In this document: positions 55,796 to 64,000 of the stretch, piece after piece
Layout: every line of letters begins with the position of its first letter
How positions within the stretch are numbered: the first letter of the stretch is position 1
Source: Rhodospirillum sp.
GTDB taxonomy: Bacteria > Pseudomonadota > Alphaproteobacteria > Dongiales > Dongiaceae
DNA: 64,000 bases
NCBI GenBank assembly: GCA_013822765.1
Contig: PNKY01000001.1
Span: 682,001 to 746,000, forward strand
Reading direction: 5' to 3'
Translations under genes and position numbers: made by a program
Notes under the pieces: generated by a model
Seen by the model: only the letters and a program-made list of their open reading frames with translations
The model's database searches: none
Told to the model about the DNA's origin: nothing

Positions 55796-56560
55796 ATGGC
55801 GAAACCGTCCGCCAAGATCCTGATTGTCGGCGAGTCCATCTACAAGATTCACACGCACTTCAAGGGCTTCGCCTCCTATGAGACGGGCTACGCGACCCTC
55901 GGGCTGGACTCGTTCATCTCCCGCTTCGCCGGCACCGGACTGGACATCAGTTTCATGCCGAACCAGGAGGTGTCGCTGCGCTTTCCCATGTCGGTCGAGG
56001 CGATGCAGGCCTATGACCTCATCGTGATCTCGGATGCGCCGGCCGATTCCTTCCTGCTGCATCCGGATACGCTCGCCGGAAAGATACTGCCCAACCGCCT
56101 GAAACTCGTCGGCGATTATGTTCGCCAAGGCGGCGGCTTGGCCATGATCGGTGGGTGGATGGCGTTCGGCGGATTTCACGGAAAGGCCCACTACGCTTAT
56201 TCGCCGCTGGCCGACTTGGTGCCGGTCAGGATCGCACCGCATGACGACCGCGTGGAAACGCCCGAAGGCGCCTATCCAAAGCCGGTCGCCGAGCACGAGA
56301 TCCTGGCCGGATTGCCGCGGGAGTGGCCGGATTTCCTGGGTTACAACAAAGTCGAGCAGCGTGGCGGCAAGCTCCTCGCCGAATTTCCCGATACGCACGA
56401 TCCGCTCCTCGTCGTGGATGAGGTCGGCAAGGGACGGGTGGGGATCTTCACTTCGGATATCCTGCCGCATTGGGGTTCGCCGCGCTTTACGGAATGGGTT
56501 GGCTACGTGCCATTCTGGGAGCAATTCTTCCGCTGGCTTGCACGCAAGACGCACGCGTAA
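55796..56560 (+). CDS. putative glutamine-amidotransferase-like protein (PF07090 type)
   Basis: 254 residues from ATG 55796 (GGGGAG ten bases upstream). KILIVGESIYKIHTHFKGFASYETG, SFMPNQEVSLRFP, YDLIVISDAPADSFLLHP, LVGDYVRQGGGLAMIGGWMAFGGFHGKAHY and GIFTSDILPHWGSP closely fit the DUF1355/PF07090 'putative glutamine amidotransferase' family, a class I GATase-like fold. The catalytic Cys of true GATases is not evident, so it may bind or process another ligand. It precedes the esterase gene and stands behind operator 1. Confidence 0.75.
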   Translation: MAKPSAKILIVGESIYKIHTHFKGFASYETGYATLGLDSFISRFAGTGLDISFMPNQEVSLRFPMSVEAMQAYDLIVISDAPADSFLLHPDTLAGKILPNRLKLVGDYVRQGGGLAMIGGWMAFGGFHGKAHYAYSPLADLVPVRIAPHDDRVETPEGAYPKPVAEHEILAGLPREWPDFLGYNKVEQRGGKLLAEFPDTHDPLLVVDEVGKGRVGIFTSDILPHWGSPRFTEWVGYVPFWEQFFRWLARKTHA

Positions 56561-56578
56561 CGGATTGTAGAGGCCAAG

Positions 56579-57601
56579 ATGATCGGCATGGTGAAGCTGC
56601 AGGGAACCGTCGAGACGCCGTGGTTGGAGAGCACGGTGTTGCAGGGGAATTTGCCGGGCGACCATACCGAACGAATGCTGCCGATCTATCTGCCGCCGGG
56701 ATATGCGACCTCCGGCGAGCGGTATCCGGTGATTTATGTGCTGTCCGGTCACGGCGGCAGCGGCCCACTGATGCTGAATTCGCCCGCTTGGGGCGAATCG
56801 TTCCCAGAACGCTTGGACCGGCTCATCGTGTCCGGCAAAGTTCCCCCGGTGATCGCGGTTCTGCCGGATTGTTGGACCATCTTCGGCGGAGCGCAATTCA
56901 TCAACAGCTCGGCGCTTGGCCGTTACGAGGACTATCTCATCGACGAGCTGATCCCTTATGTCGACGCCAATTACCGCACCATGGCCGACCGCGCCCATCG
57001 CGGCGTCACCGGCAAGAGCAGCGGCGGCTATGGATCGATGGTCCAGGCGATGCGTCATCCCGAGGTGTTCGGCGCTTTTGCCTCGCACAGCGGCGACATC
57101 TATTTCGAGTTTGGCCTGCTGCCCGACCTTGCCAAGCTGCACGCTAATTTGCAGAAGTTCGGCGGGATGGAAGGCTTTATCGCGCAGATTCCGACCATCA
57201 AGCCCAAGGGGCATGACCCGTTCTTCTCCGTGCTGGGGATGCTCTGCTATGGCGCCGCCTATGCGCCCAATCCCGAGGCGCCGCGCGGCTTCGATTTCCC
57301 GGTCGATCTCGAGACGGGCGCCCTGGTCGAAGAGGTCTGGCAGCGCTGGTTGAGCTGGGACCCGGTGCGCATGATCGACCAGCCGGAATACCTTCAAGCC
57401 TGGAGATCGATGAAATATATCTATCTGGATTGCGGCTTGTGGGACGAGCTCAATTTTCCGGTCGGCACGCGTGTCCTGTCCAACAAGCTCAAGGCGGCGG
57501 GAATCGCGCACGATTTCGAGTTGTTTCCGGACGGCCATATCGATGTGCCGTACCGCTACGATGTGTCGCTGCCGCGGCTGGTCGCCGCGTTGCGGCGTTA
57601 A
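56579..57601 (+). CDS. esterase (enterochelin esterase-like, alpha/beta hydrolase)
   Basis: 340 residues, no signal peptide. MLPIYLPPGYATSGERYPVIYVLSGHGG starts the fold, the nucleophile elbow GKSSGG puts Ser at about 147, and FPDGHIDVPYRYD near the end gives the His. This is the PF00756 esterase D group. It lies 18 bases after the amidotransferase-like gene and before operator 2, so it shares the LacI regulon. It may deacylate the compound imported by the ABC transporter downstream, which is inference. Confidence 0.82.
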   Translation: MIGMVKLQGTVETPWLESTVLQGNLPGDHTERMLPIYLPPGYATSGERYPVIYVLSGHGGSGPLMLNSPAWGESFPERLDRLIVSGKVPPVIAVLPDCWTIFGGAQFINSSALGRYEDYLIDELIPYVDANYRTMADRAHRGVTGKSSGGYGSMVQAMRHPEVFGAFASHSGDIYFEFGLLPDLAKLHANLQKFGGMEGFIAQIPTIKPKGHDPFFSVLGMLCYGAAYAPNPEAPRGFDFPVDLETGALVEEVWQRWLSWDPVRMIDQPEYLQAWRSMKYIYLDCGLWDELNFPVGTRVLSNKLKAAGIAHDFELFPDGHIDVPYRYDVSLPRLVAALRR

Positions 57602-57665
57602 GCTGGAGGTCAGCTGAGCAAGTTCTGCGTGGGTTGGCGTGAACAGACGGGTTCCGGCGACAAAA

Positions 57666-57677
57666 CTAAACGTTTAG
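57666..57677. promoter_or_regulatory. LacI-type operator 2
   Basis: CTAAACGTTTAG again, 64 bases after the esterase stop and 157 bases before the binding-protein gene. A second promoter for the transporter operon is likely here. Confidence 0.8.
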
Positions 57678-57833
57678 GATTGACTCTGAGGCCAGGATTT
57701 CCGACGCTTGCGCTCTGACCTGGGCACCAGACTGGTCTTGGACGCCGCCATCGTGGCCGGCGGCCAAGTGTGAAACGAGTGGTTGGTGCCGGCCCGACAC
57801 GTTGCCGGCAAAGCACGAAAGGGGAGGTTCAAA

Positions 57834-59489
57834 ATGACAAGCATGCGATCAAGGCGGCACATTCTGGCGGCGACGGCTCTCGTCGCGGTGTTCGGCACAA
57901 CGACCTTTGCCGGCGATGCCTGGTCACAGGACAAGGTTCTGACCATGGCCGTGCCGGGCGATGCCGCGCTCGACAACCTCGATCCGCGCGTCCTGCTGAC
58001 GACCAATCATCAGCAGGTGCAGATCGCCCTTTTCGATTCCCTGGTGCGGTCGAAGGGGCCCGACATTGTCCCGGCGGCGGCCGAGAGCTGGGAGGTGTCG
58101 CCGGACGGCAAGACCTACACCTTCCATCTGCGCGCGGCCAAATGGTCCGACGGCAAGCCGGTCACCGGCCAGGACTTCGTGGACGCGTTCGTGCGCATGT
58201 TCACGACCTCGGGCGCCAGCTCGATCTATGACGCGATCCAGAACGGCGCGGAAGTACGCGGCAAGAAGGCCGACCCCTCGACGCTGGGTGTGAAGGCGCC
58301 GGACGACAAGACGGTCGTCTTCACCCTGACCAGCCCGACGCCCTATTTCCTCGGCCTGCTGACTTCATCCTATTCGGCGCCCAGCCGCGCGGATCTGGTC
58401 ACCAAGTTCGGCGATGGCTATGGGGCCTCGGCCGAGAGCCTGGCCTATAACGGGCCCTTCGTCCTTGCCGAATGGTCCAACCAGGACAAGCTCGTTCTCA
58501 AGAAGAACCCGGATTACTGGGACGCGGCGAACGTGAAGCTGGACGAGATCGTCTTCCTCCTGGTGCCGGAGCCGAGCACCCAGCGCAACCTGTTCGACAG
58601 CGGCGAGCTCGACGTCTACACGCCGCAGACCGAGGCCGAAGCCAAGGACTACGAGGCGAAGGGCGAGCTGATCCGCTACAACAAGGGCGGCATGCGCAGC
58701 ATCACGTTCAACCACCAGGGCCAGGGTGACGCGACCAAGGCAAAGCTCCTGTCGGATCCGAACTTCATGAAGTGGATTTCGAATACGATCGACCGCCAGG
58801 GCTTTGTCGACAAGGTGCTGGAGGGCAACGGCATCCCGGCGACCGTGCAGACCCCATCGGCCACCACGGTCTATCCGGGAACGACCTGGGGCGAGGTGAC
58901 ACCGAACATCGGCAAATATCACCCGCTCGCCCCCGATGCGGCTAAGGCGGAGGAGTACAAGGCCAAGACGCTCGCCGATATGGGTGTCTCCAGCGTCGAC
59001 GACCTGCCGGCGCTGAGCGTGCTCACCAGTGAAGACCCGCAGAATCCAAAGCTGGTCACGCCCTATATCTTCAGCGTGCTGACGCAGATGGGCCTGAAGG
59101 TCACGCTCAACCAGCAGACCGGCAACCAGTTCTGGAGCACCTTGCTCGCGCCGGCGCTCGGCTTCGACTTGGCTATCGCCGGCTGGGGACCGGACTATGA
59201 CGATCCCTATACCTACATGCAGTATTGGCAGAGCTCGTCGACCGACATGGGCACGACGTTCAACAACGCCGACTACGACAAGCTGCTGCAGCAGGCCAAC
59301 AACGAGACCGATCTCAAGAAGCGGGCCGAAATCTTGGGCCAAGCGGAAGCCCTGTTCGGCGACATCGGCACCGCGGTACCGATCATCCACTACAAGGGCT
59401 CGGTGGCAGTGCAGCCTTATGTCAAGAATATGTTGACATCAAGCTTTGGCGCGGCGCTGAACTACATCTGGGTTGATATCCAGAAGTAG
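57834..59489 (+). CDS. ABC transporter substrate-binding protein, family 5
   Basis: 551 residues from ATG 57834 with GGGGAGG eight bases upstream. A Tat- or Sec-type signal peptide (RSRRHILAATALVAVFGTTTFA) is followed by an OppA/DppA-type SBP_bac_5 domain: VLTMAVPGDAALDNLDPRVL, SWEVSPDGKTYTFHLRAAKWSDGKPVTGQDFVDAF, GWGPDYDDPYTYMQYW. It captures a peptide-sized ligand in the periplasm for the permeases encoded next. The two Arg after MRS make Tat export possible. Confidence 0.92.
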   Translation: MTSMRSRRHILAATALVAVFGTTTFAGDAWSQDKVLTMAVPGDAALDNLDPRVLLTTNHQQVQIALFDSLVRSKGPDIVPAAAESWEVSPDGKTYTFHLRAAKWSDGKPVTGQDFVDAFVRMFTTSGASSIYDAIQNGAEVRGKKADPSTLGVKAPDDKTVVFTLTSPTPYFLGLLTSSYSAPSRADLVTKFGDGYGASAESLAYNGPFVLAEWSNQDKLVLKKNPDYWDAANVKLDEIVFLLVPEPSTQRNLFDSGELDVYTPQTEAEAKDYEAKGELIRYNKGGMRSITFNHQGQGDATKAKLLSDPNFMKWISNTIDRQGFVDKVLEGNGIPATVQTPSATTVYPGTTWGEVTPNIGKYHPLAPDAAKAEEYKAKTLADMGVSSVDDLPALSVLTSEDPQNPKLVTPYIFSVLTQMGLKVTLNQQTGNQFWSTLLAPALGFDLAIAGWGPDYDDPYTYMQYWQSSSTDMGTTFNNADYDKLLQQANNETDLKKRAEILGQAEALFGDIGTAVPIIHYKGSVAVQPYVKNMLTSSFGAALNYIWVDIQK

Positions 59490-59541
59490 CCTTGCCTCGG
59501 GCGGCGGGTAACACCCCGCCGCTCGCTGCCGGTCCGGGTCG

Positions 59542-60456
59542 ATGCTGAACTACATCGTCAGACGCCTTGTCATAGCGTTGATCGCGATCTTCGTCCTGGC
59601 GACGGTCACGTTCTTCCTGATGCGCCTCGTTCCCGGCGATCCGTTCGCCGGTCCGCGCGTCGCGCCCGAGATCCGCGCCGCTTTGCGCTCCTACTACGGG
59701 CTGGATCGGCCGCTGCTCGAGCAATACGTCATCTATATGCTCAATCTGCTGCGCGGAGATCTCGGCCTGTCGCTCGCCGCCCGCGGGCACACGGTCACCG
59801 ACATCATCGCGACCGCGTTCCCTGTGTCCCTGGATCTCGGCATCCGCGCCATGATCCTGTCGATCGTCTTCGGCATCGCCTTCGGCGTCGTGGCCGCGCT
59901 CCGGCGGGGAACGACCTTCGACTATCTGACGGTGGTCCTGGTGCTGGTCGGCATCTCGGTGCCAAGCTTCGTGCTGGCCGGCTTGATGCAATATTACTTC
60001 GGAGTCTATTTCCGCATCCTGCCAATCGCGCGCTACGAGACCTTCTGGCACACGATCATGCCGGCCTTCGCCTTGAGCCTCGGCACGATGGCGACCATTG
60101 CGCGCTACATGCGCTCCAGCATGCTCGAGGTGGTCCATGCGGACTACATCAAGACGGCCTTCGCGAAAGGTCTGAAGCCGCATCAGGTCGTGCTTCGGCA
60201 CCAGATTCGCAACGCGCTGTTCCCGGTGCTCACCATCCTCGGTCCCGCGGTTGCTTCGGTGCTGACCGGCTCCTTCGTGGTCGAGACGGTGTTCGCCATT
60301 CCGGGGTTGGGCCGCTATTTCGTTACCGCCATGCAGAACCTCGATTACACGCTGGTGATGGGCCTGACCATCTTCTTCGGCGCGTTCCTGATCGCCATGA
60401 ATTTCCTGGTGGATCTCGCCTACGGCCTGATCGACCCGCGCATCCGGACGTCCTGA
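59542..60456 (+). CDS. ABC permease, DppB/OppB type
   Basis: 304 residues, six helices. MLNYIVRRLVIALIAIFVLATVTFFLMRLVPGDPF is the canonical start, and EVVHADYIKTAFAKGLKPHQVVLRHQIRNALFPVLT is the EAA loop that contacts the ATPases. GSFVVETVFAIPGLGRYFV is the final family motif. It pairs with the permease encoded 3 bases downstream. Confidence 0.93.
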   Translation: MLNYIVRRLVIALIAIFVLATVTFFLMRLVPGDPFAGPRVAPEIRAALRSYYGLDRPLLEQYVIYMLNLLRGDLGLSLAARGHTVTDIIATAFPVSLDLGIRAMILSIVFGIAFGVVAALRRGTTFDYLTVVLVLVGISVPSFVLAGLMQYYFGVYFRILPIARYETFWHTIMPAFALSLGTMATIARYMRSSMLEVVHADYIKTAFAKGLKPHQVVLRHQIRNALFPVLTILGPAVASVLTGSFVVETVFAIPGLGRYFVTAMQNLDYTLVMGLTIFFGAFLIAMNFLVDLAYGLIDPRIRTS

Positions 60457-60459
60457 GCG

Positions 60460-61374
60460 ATGGCCGTCCTCGATCCATCTTTGTTCGAGCCGGACCGGGA
60501 ACGCCGGCCGGAAGCACTCGCCGGACGCAAGTCGCTCGCCTTCTGGAGCGATGTGTGGCGGCGGTATCGGCAGAACATCCCCGCGATGGCAAGCCTCGTC
60601 CTGCTAATCGTCTTTGCCGCGCTGGCGATCATGGCTCCCCTGCTGGCAACCAAGCGATGGGACCAGGTCGACCTGTTCGCGACCTATCAACGGCCGAGCC
60701 TTGAGCACTGGTTCGGGACCGACGCGCTGGGCCGGGACATCTGGCTGTCCGTGTGGTTCGGTGCGCGCGTGTCGCTTGCGGTGGGACTGACGGCCGCGCT
60801 GGCGCAGATGGCGATCGGTGTCCTGATCGGCTGCTTCTCCGGCCTGCGCGGCGGTCGCGTCGACATGTTCATCATGCGCTTCGTCGACATCATGATCGCG
60901 ATCCCGTTCCTGATCTGGGTCAGCCTCTTCATGCTGGTGCTGCAGCCGGGGATGAGCTCGATCATCGTGGCCTTTGCGCTGACGCAATGGACCGATATCG
61001 CTCGCCTGACGCGCGGCGAGGTGCTGCGCCTGAAAGAGACGGAGTTCGTTATCGCGTCGACCTCGCTGGGTGCTTCGCACTGGCGGCTGATCACCCGGCA
61101 TTTCTTCCCTAATATCCTGCCGGTGATCATCGTCGCGGTGACCTTTCAGGTGACGAATGCCATCTTCGGCGAGGCTTTCCTCAGCTATATCGGGGTCGGC
61201 ATTCAGCCGCCACTGACGTCTTGGGGGCAGTTGGTGTCGATGGGCATCTCGGAGATGCGCGACAACCCATATATGCTGGTATTTCCATCGCTGGCTATCA
61301 CGCTGACCATGCTGGCGCTGCAATTGATCGGCGATGGCCTGCGCGACGCCACCGATCCGAAGTTGCGCCGATGA
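60460..61374 (+). CDS. ABC permease, DppC/OppC type
   Basis: 304 residues. An N-terminal extension with one helix (MASLVLLIVFAALAIMAPLLA), HWFGTDALGRDIWLSVWFGARVSLAVGL, the EAA-type loop and EAFLSYIGVGIQPPLTSWGQLVS are the standard DppC landmarks. Together with the DppB-type protein it forms the membrane channel. Its stop overlaps the next ATG (ATGA). Confidence 0.93.
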   Translation: MAVLDPSLFEPDRERRPEALAGRKSLAFWSDVWRRYRQNIPAMASLVLLIVFAALAIMAPLLATKRWDQVDLFATYQRPSLEHWFGTDALGRDIWLSVWFGARVSLAVGLTAALAQMAIGVLIGCFSGLRGGRVDMFIMRFVDIMIAIPFLIWVSLFMLVLQPGMSSIIVAFALTQWTDIARLTRGEVLRLKETEFVIASTSLGASHWRLITRHFFPNILPVIIVAVTFQVTNAIFGEAFLSYIGVGIQPPLTSWGQLVSMGISEMRDNPYMLVFPSLAITLTMLALQLIGDGLRDATDPKLRR

Positions 61375-62402
61375 CCGAAGCGCCTCGGCCCATTCTCGAA
61401 GTCGCGCACCTGAGCGTGGCGTTCCACACCTATGCGGGCATCGTCCACGCCGTGCGCGACGTCAGCTTCTCGCTCAACAAGGGAGAGGTGCTGGCCATCG
61501 TCGGCGAATCCGGCAGCGGCAAGAGCGTGACCGCGCAGGCCATCATGGGCTTGACCCCAATTCCGCCCGGCGAGATCCAGGGCGGCAAGGTCGAATATGA
61601 CGGCATCGACATGGTGCGCGCGACGACGGACGATCTGTCGCGGATTCGCGGCGCCGGCATTTCGATGATCTTCCAGGACCCGATGACGTCGCTCAATCCG
61701 TCGATGAAGATCGGCACACAGATTCGCGAGGTGCTCCATCGGCACAAAACTATCTCGCGGTCGGACAGCCGCGCGCGCGCGATCGAACTGTTGCGACTGG
61801 TCGGAATTCCCGAGCCGGACTCGCGCCTCACGCAGTATCCGCATCAATTCTCCGGCGGCATGCGCCAGCGCATCATGATCGCCATCGCCATCGCGAACAA
61901 TCCGGATATCTTGATCGCCGATGAGCCGACGACCGCGCTGGACGTGACGATCCAGAGTCAGATATTCCGGCTGATCCGGGAGTTGCAGCGGATCTTCGGC
62001 ACGGCGATGATCCTCATCACCCACGATCTCGGCCTGGTTGCCGGCGCCGCGGACCGCGTGCTGGTGATGTATGGCGGCCGGGTGGTCGAGGAGGGCGTCA
62101 GAGACCAGATCTACTACAATCCGCAGCATCCCTACACGCTCGGCCTGCTGAACGCGGTGCCCAAGCTCAGCGACCGCAGCGATCAGCCGCTGCGGACCAT
62201 CGAGGGGTTGCCACCGTTGCTGATCGACCCGCCGAATGCCTGCGCCTTCGCCAACCGGTGCCCGTTTGTCATGAAGATCTGCCGGCAGCAGGACCCCGGC
62301 TATTTCGCGCCGCTGCCCGACAATCGGGTCGCCTGCTGGCTGCATCACGAAGGGGCCACCCGGCAGCACGAGACCTTCACGGCGGCGAAGGTGCCGGCGT
62401 GA
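61371..62402 (+). CDS. ABC ATPase, DppD/OppD type
   Basis: 343 residues. Walker A GESGSGKS (45-52), [18 protein letters not shown], signature FSGGMRQR (~160-167), Walker [13 protein letters not shown], and the C-terminal oligopeptide-transporter extension with [17 protein letters not shown] 61371 overlaps the permease stop; its own stop overlaps the next GTG (GTGA). Confidence 0.94.
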   Translation: MTEAPRPILEVAHLSVAFHTYAGIVHAVRDVSFSLNKGEVLAIVGESGSGKSVTAQAIMGLTPIPPGEIQGGKVEYDGIDMVRATTDDLSRIRGAGISMIFQDPMTSLNPSMKIGTQIREVLHRHKTISRSDSRARAIELLRLVGIPEPDSRLTQYPHQFSGGMRQRIMIAIAIANNPDILIADEPTTALDVTIQSQIFRLIRELQRIFGTAMILITHDLGLVAGAADRVLVMYGGRVVEEGVRDQIYYNPQHPYTLGLLNAVPKLSDRSDQPLRTIEGLPPLLIDPPNACAFANRCPFVMKICRQQDPGYFAPLPDNRVACWLHHEGATRQHETFTAAKVPA

Positions 62403-63370
62403 GCGCGCAGATCGAACTGCGCCGGCTCCGCACCCACTTTTCGATCTCGCGCGGGCGGGTGGTGAAGGCGGTTGACGGGGTCGATCTCGAAATCCAGCGC
62501 GGCGAGACATTCGGCCTGGTTGGCGAGTCAGGCTGCGGAAAATCGACCCTCGGCCGCACGGTCAAGGGCATCCACCGGCCGACTGCTGGCGAAGTCATCT
62601 TCGAAGGCAGGAACACGGCCAAGCTGACCAAGGCGGAGGCCCGGGCCTTTGCGCGCCGGGTGCAGATGATTTTCCAGGACCCCTATGCCTCGCTCAATCC
62701 CCGCATGGTGGTGCGCGACATCATCGGCGAAGGCTTGGAGATCCATGGCATCGGCACCCGCACCGAGCAGGTGGAGAAGGTGCGGGAGATCATGGAGTTG
62801 GTGGGCCTAAACCCCGAATACCAGAACCGCTTCCCGCACGAATTCTCAGGCGGGCAGCGGCAGCGGATCGCCATTGCGCGGGCTCTTGTGGTCAATCCCG
62901 AGCTGATTGTCTGCGACGAGCCGATCTCTGCGCTTGACGTCTCGATCCAGGGCCAGATCGTCAATCTGCTGAAATCGCTGCAGGAGCGGATCGGACTTAC
63001 CTACCTCTTCGTCGCGCACAATCTCTCGATGGTGAAATACATCAGCGATCGCGTGGGCGTGATGTATCTCGGCAGGCTAGTCGAGATCGCGCCCAAGGAA
63101 GAATTGTTCGCGAACCCGCTGCACCCCTATACGCAGGCGCTGCTGTCATCGGTACCGATCCCGGACCCGAAGCTGGAGGCCGCCAGGGTCGAGAAAACCC
63201 CCGAAGGCGAGTTGCCGAGCCCGATCGGCAGCATCGAGGGCTGCGCCTTCCGCAGCCGCTGCCCCTTCGCGCAGGACAAGTGCCGCACCATGCAGCCGGT
63301 CCTCACGGAGGCCGCATCCCAGCACATGGTCATGTGCACGCTGCACGGGACGCCTTCAGATATGGGCTAA
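62399..63370 (+). CDS. ABC ATPase, DppF/OppF type
   Basis: 323 residues from GTG 62399. Walker A GESGCGKS (42-49), FQDPYASLNPRMVVRDII, signature FSGGQRQR (~150), Walker B LIVCDEPISALD and the C-terminal Cys cluster CAFRSRCPFAQDKC. It completes an SBP-BCDF importer. A palindrome of the TGTCCGC family follows 20 bases after its stop, where it might also stabilise the message end. Confidence 0.94.
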   Translation: MSAQIELRRLRTHFSISRGRVVKAVDGVDLEIQRGETFGLVGESGCGKSTLGRTVKGIHRPTAGEVIFEGRNTAKLTKAEARAFARRVQMIFQDPYASLNPRMVVRDIIGEGLEIHGIGTRTEQVEKVREIMELVGLNPEYQNRFPHEFSGGQRQRIAIARALVVNPELIVCDEPISALDVSIQGQIVNLLKSLQERIGLTYLFVAHNLSMVKYISDRVGVMYLGRLVEIAPKEELFANPLHPYTQALLSSVPIPDPKLEAARVEKTPEGELPSPIGSIEGCAFRSRCPFAQDKCRTMQPVLTEAASQHMVMCTLHGTPSDMG

Positions 63371-63390
63371 TGAGGGGGACGCATTGCCGG

Positions 63391-63415
63391 TGTCCGCTTT
63401 TGGCACAAAGCGGAC
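63391..63415. repeat. dispersed palindrome, TGTCCGC family (best copy)
   Basis: TGTCCGCTTT-TGGCA-CAAAGCGGAC: arms of seven or more paired bases around a TTGGCACAA core. This is the copy used as reference for the other members in the window. Confidence 0.8.
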
Positions 63416-63625
63416 CTTGTGGCGGTCTGAAATGAAGCTCGGCAATCCTCAGTCATTTCCTATGACAGGATGGATGGCGGCCTTAGGTCCGCGGTGAGGC
63501 GTCGCCCCATTGCAACAAATGTCCAGGCATGGGCATCGTAGTGGCCTTTCACCAATTCTAGTGGGCCAGCACTTCCTAGAGACGGTGCTGGCAGGCAAGG
63601 CATTTGCGCTTTGCAAGGAGCAGGC

Positions 63626-64000
63626 ATGAGCAGGGAACCGTTTAAAACTGCCCGCGAACAGGGACGCCTCGCGCCCCTGAAGTTCGAGCATGCCGTCCTG
63701 CGTACCGGGCAATTGCAGCCGATGGTCGACTGGTACACAGCCGTGCTCGAGGCCGAGGTCTCGTTCGGCAACGCGGCGATTGCCTTCCTCAGCTATGACG
63801 AACAGAACCACCGCGTCGCAATCCTGGCGATACCGGGCACGATCCCGAGGCCGCCCAATTCGGCCGGACTTGATCATCTGGCGTTCACCTACGCCGACAC
63901 GGGTGAGCTGGTTGCGACTTACCAGCGTCTCAAAGCGCTGGGTATTGTCCCGTACCGTGCAATGAACCACGGGTCGTCGACCTCGATGTACTACCGTGAT
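63626..64000 (+). CDS. VOC-family dioxygenase-like protein (partial)
   Basis: 125 codons run off the end of the window. AAGGAG stands five bases before ATG 63626. FEHAVLRTGQLQPMVDWYTAVLEAEVSF, AIAFLSYDEQNHRVAILAIPG, AGLDHLAFTYADTGEL and NHGSSTSMYYRD are typical of extradiol-dioxygenase-like VOC proteins, with His-22 and His of LDHLAF as candidate metal ligands. The enzyme may cleave a catechol or process a related compound; the missing C-terminus prevents a firmer call. Confidence 0.8.
   Translation, partial: MSREPFKTAREQGRLAPLKFEHAVLRTGQLQPMVDWYTAVLEAEVSFGNAAIAFLSYDEQNHRVAILAIPGTIPRPPNSAGLDHLAFTYADTGELVATYQRLKALGIVPYRAMNHGSSTSMYYRD

Overview
The window is a GC-rich chromosomal segment of an alphaproteobacterium. 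The signs are the linked order rplU-rpmA, obgE-proB-proA, nadD-rsfS, an argJ locus with a Nudix gene, DUF4170, DUF1127 and SemiSWEET genes, and many four-base ATGA or GTGA gene overlaps. I cannot name the species; the dispersed palindromes and gene content recall Rhodospirillales, Reyranella or Bradyrhizobium-like genomes, which is an impression only. A perfect 16-bp chromosomal parS site lies between nadD and proA, so this part is probably in the origin-proximal domain.

Layout. 1-4.2 kb: a lower-GC accessory strip with a small lipoprotein, a secreted orphan, a glyoxalase-like protein, two PQ-loop/SemiSWEET genes, a tandem DUF4170 protein and several copies of a TGTCCGC...GCGGACA palindrome. 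4.3-11.5 kb: a Cys-rich YkgJ-like protein, a HerA-like ATPase, DUF1127, a GcvA-type LysR beside an MttB-superfamily methyltransferase, small orphans and a second LysR. 11.7-18.4 kb: a 2OG-oxygenase-like protein, then a tight forward operon of ubiD, an MTHFS-like gene, a crotonase, a GlcG/HbpS-like gene, a prolyl iminopeptidase and an M20 deacylase. 18.5-26 kb: secreted proteins, CreA, secA, a parvulin, argJ and a GNAT-MutT fusion. 27-32.5 kb: a divergent marR / doxX-GST pair with three operator-like palindromes, a receiver protein, prfC, a small zinc-ribbon ORF containing two in-frame TGA codons, a P-loop kinase and an ACT-domain protein.

32.7-38 kb: a LysE exporter, aqpZ, the severed C-terminus of a type I secreted protein, and a lower-GC, translationally coupled three-gene operon headed by a HipA-like kinase with no HipB-like partner. 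This is the best candidate for an undescribed system. 38-46 kb: the housekeeping block (rsfS, nadD, parS, proA, proB, obgE, rpmA, rplU), an Ntn-hydrolase-like gene, a Gfo/Idh/MocA oxidoreductase and tRNA-Ser(CGA). 46-51 kb: accessory genes (PAS_5, GNAT, an Imm11-like orphan, an OmpA-type protein with inverted domain order, DUF502). 51.6-54.3 kb: a deletion scar joining two truncated convergent genes, then a MATE exporter. 54.5-63.4 kb: a LacI-type regulator, two identical LacI-type operators, an amidotransferase-like gene, an esterase and a complete Dpp/Opp-type ABC importer, forming one probable catabolic regulon. The window ends inside a VOC dioxygenase-like gene.

All calls come from reading the sequence and from family knowledge; no database search was run.
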